A stretch of DNA of 64,000 bases from contig NZ_FOBX01000001.1 of NCBI RefSeq assembly GCF_900109945.1, positions 682,001 through 746,000 on the forward strand, written 5' to 3'. This DNA comes from Bradyrhizobium sp. OK095 (GTDB lineage Bacteria > Pseudomonadota > Alphaproteobacteria > Rhizobiales > Xanthobacteraceae). This document shows, piece after piece, positions 63,119 to 64,000 of this stretch. Below the pieces are notes generated by a model, which was not told the origin of the DNA, searched no databases, and saw only the letters and a list, made by a program, of their open reading frames with translations. Numbering within the stretch: the stretch's first letter is position 1; the number at the start of each line of letters is the position of its first letter. Both the position numbers and the translations under genes were made by a program.

Positions 63119-63222
63119 CCAGGTGAGTGCGAACGCTGAGTAGCGTCTCGCCGGCCGAATGGAGACGTCGGCGCCTCGGCACACGGTGAGGACGACGTCA
63201 CATCCACACGCTGTACCAGTCG

Positions 63223-63420
63223 CTATTTTTTCTCGACGCGTCCGAAAATTCTGAGGAATGCGAGGCCCGAGAACGTCGCCACGAAAGCGAGGAGCAGTTT
63301 TCCGGGCGCCTCGGATCCATAAATGACGTAGCCGAAGACCCCGAAGAGTCCGAGTATCAGGGAGTGTTTGAGGGCGGTTCTCAGGCGACCCGCACTTTCT
63401 CGTCCCGGAGGTGGCGGCAT
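63223..63420 (-). CDS. Small membrane protein
   Basis: 65 residues from ATG 63420 with two hydrophobic helices (LILGLFGVFGYVIYG and LLLAFVATFSGLAFLRIFG) and a basic C-terminus. Weak ribosome binding site. No family. Confidence 0.5.
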   Translation of the reverse strand: MPPPPGRESAGRLRTALKHSLILGLFGVFGYVIYGSEAPGKLLLAFVATFSGLAFLRIFGRVEKK

Positions 63421-63470
63421 TTTCAATCTCGCTGATTTCTTATCTGAAGTCGTAACATGGGTGGAATGGT

Positions 63471-64000
63471 ATGGCTGTCGATAATTTGCTGGTTCGCCTG
63501 ATTGCAATGTTTGGAAAAGGGACGTTGTCGAACAGGCTTTCGCAATATGACCCGCCCACTCGCGGCGATATTCTCCATGATGGTCTCGTCGGAGCGGGGA
63601 AGACCTGGGGTGGCGTCCTCGGGACTGCGGCGGGAATAACCGGCGGAGAGGCCGTTGCTGGTCCATATGGAGCAACTGCGGGTGCGTTGGCACTGGGACC
63701 CGCGGGAAATCTCGCAGGAGGATGGGCCGCGCATGGCGCCTATCTTCAAGGTCTGCTCATCGACGACATTCTCAGGCACCCCGAGAACTGGACCGTTGAC
63801 GCTGCAGGCGCGATCGTCCCTGCAATGCCAACCATTGCGGCCGATCCGCCACGACAGAGTGAGAGCCGTTCGAGCGTCTTCGATACAGGCGCACCTGCGA
63901 TTCAGCATTCTCCAGCGCAGTCCGAAAGAACTGATGGGGTCCCCATGAACTTCGGCGTGCCCGGCATGTATCCATTGAAGCCTGCGCCGCAGGCAGGTGG
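63471..64000 (+). CDS. Gly/Ala-rich protein, cut by the window edge
   Basis: ATG 63471 with GGGTGGAA upstream, an in-frame stop at 63453, and no stop before 64000 (over 176 residues). MAVDNLLVRLIAMFGKGTLS, then a Gly/Ala-rich hydrophobic part (about residues 41-95: VGAGKTWGGVLGTAAGITGG and on), then an acidic Ser/Thr-rich linker. The layout resembles membrane-active domains of phage or secreted effector proteins, but no function is assigned. Confidence 0.5.
   Translation, partial: MAVDNLLVRLIAMFGKGTLSNRLSQYDPPTRGDILHDGLVGAGKTWGGVLGTAAGITGGEAVAGPYGATAGALALGPAGNLAGGWAAHGAYLQGLLIDDILRHPENWTVDAAGAIVPAMPTIAADPPRQSESRSSVFDTGAPAIQHSPAQSERTDGVPMNFGVPGMYPLKPAPQAG

Noticed and set aside
1..64000. CRISPR arrays, rRNA, tRNA, insertion sequences and phage attachment sites
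   Set aside because: Looked for regular repeat-spacer arrays, transposase motifs and cloverleaf or rRNA-like stretches by eye; none was convincing. A tRNA scan would be needed to be sure.

Overview
The window is GC-rich alphaproteobacterial chromosomal DNA, most likely from Bradyrhizobium or a close relative. The signs are 4-base overlap operons, outer-membrane proteins that mature at Ala-Asp-Leu-Pro, a GcrA-type regulator, a phasin, a Rhizobiales-type GATCCGGAAAA palindrome and GTTC-N7-GTTC LexA boxes. No rRNA, tRNA or CRISPR was recognised.

1-29 kb: purine and ureide salvage. The genes are 5-hydroxyisourate hydrolase, a urate/xanthine permease, a fused Fe-S/molybdopterin dehydrogenase with its FAD subunit (arranged like E. 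coli xdhD/ygfM), 8-oxoguanine deaminase, two complete BMP-type ABC importers, a Tsx-like outer-membrane channel, a guanine-deaminase-like enzyme, a biuret amidohydrolase inside the second importer operon, an allantoate-type amidohydrolase, a DctA-like symporter, formamidase, a TetR regulator, adenine deaminase and an AzgA-type purine permease. Together they would import purines, including oxidised ones, convert them to urate and then ureides, and release ammonia.

29-53 kb: general chromosomal genes. These include a MoxR/VWA pair, a quinone oxidoreductase, an S24 repressor next to a GcrA-like gene with shared operator-like motifs, exported small proteins, a phasin, a cytochrome c, a hydrolase, a TpsB / FecR / CHASE2-PAS-GGDEF-EAL cluster, arginase, SoxC-SoxD, an enolase-superfamily enzyme and a divergent Nramp transporter.

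53-64 kb: an accessory region with a decayed prophage. It holds terminase small and large subunits, a truncated portal gene, a papain-like cysteine peptidase candidate, an Imm11/DUF1629-like protein, a frameshifted DUF4261-like gene, two promoters with LexA boxes and several very small membrane proteins. Between 52.98 and 57.88 kb there are four intact copies, and one decayed copy, of a promoter / roughly 50-nt RNA / terminator unit. Its spacer is conserved and its hairpin shows compensatory base changes. This is the most interesting unexplained signal in the window.
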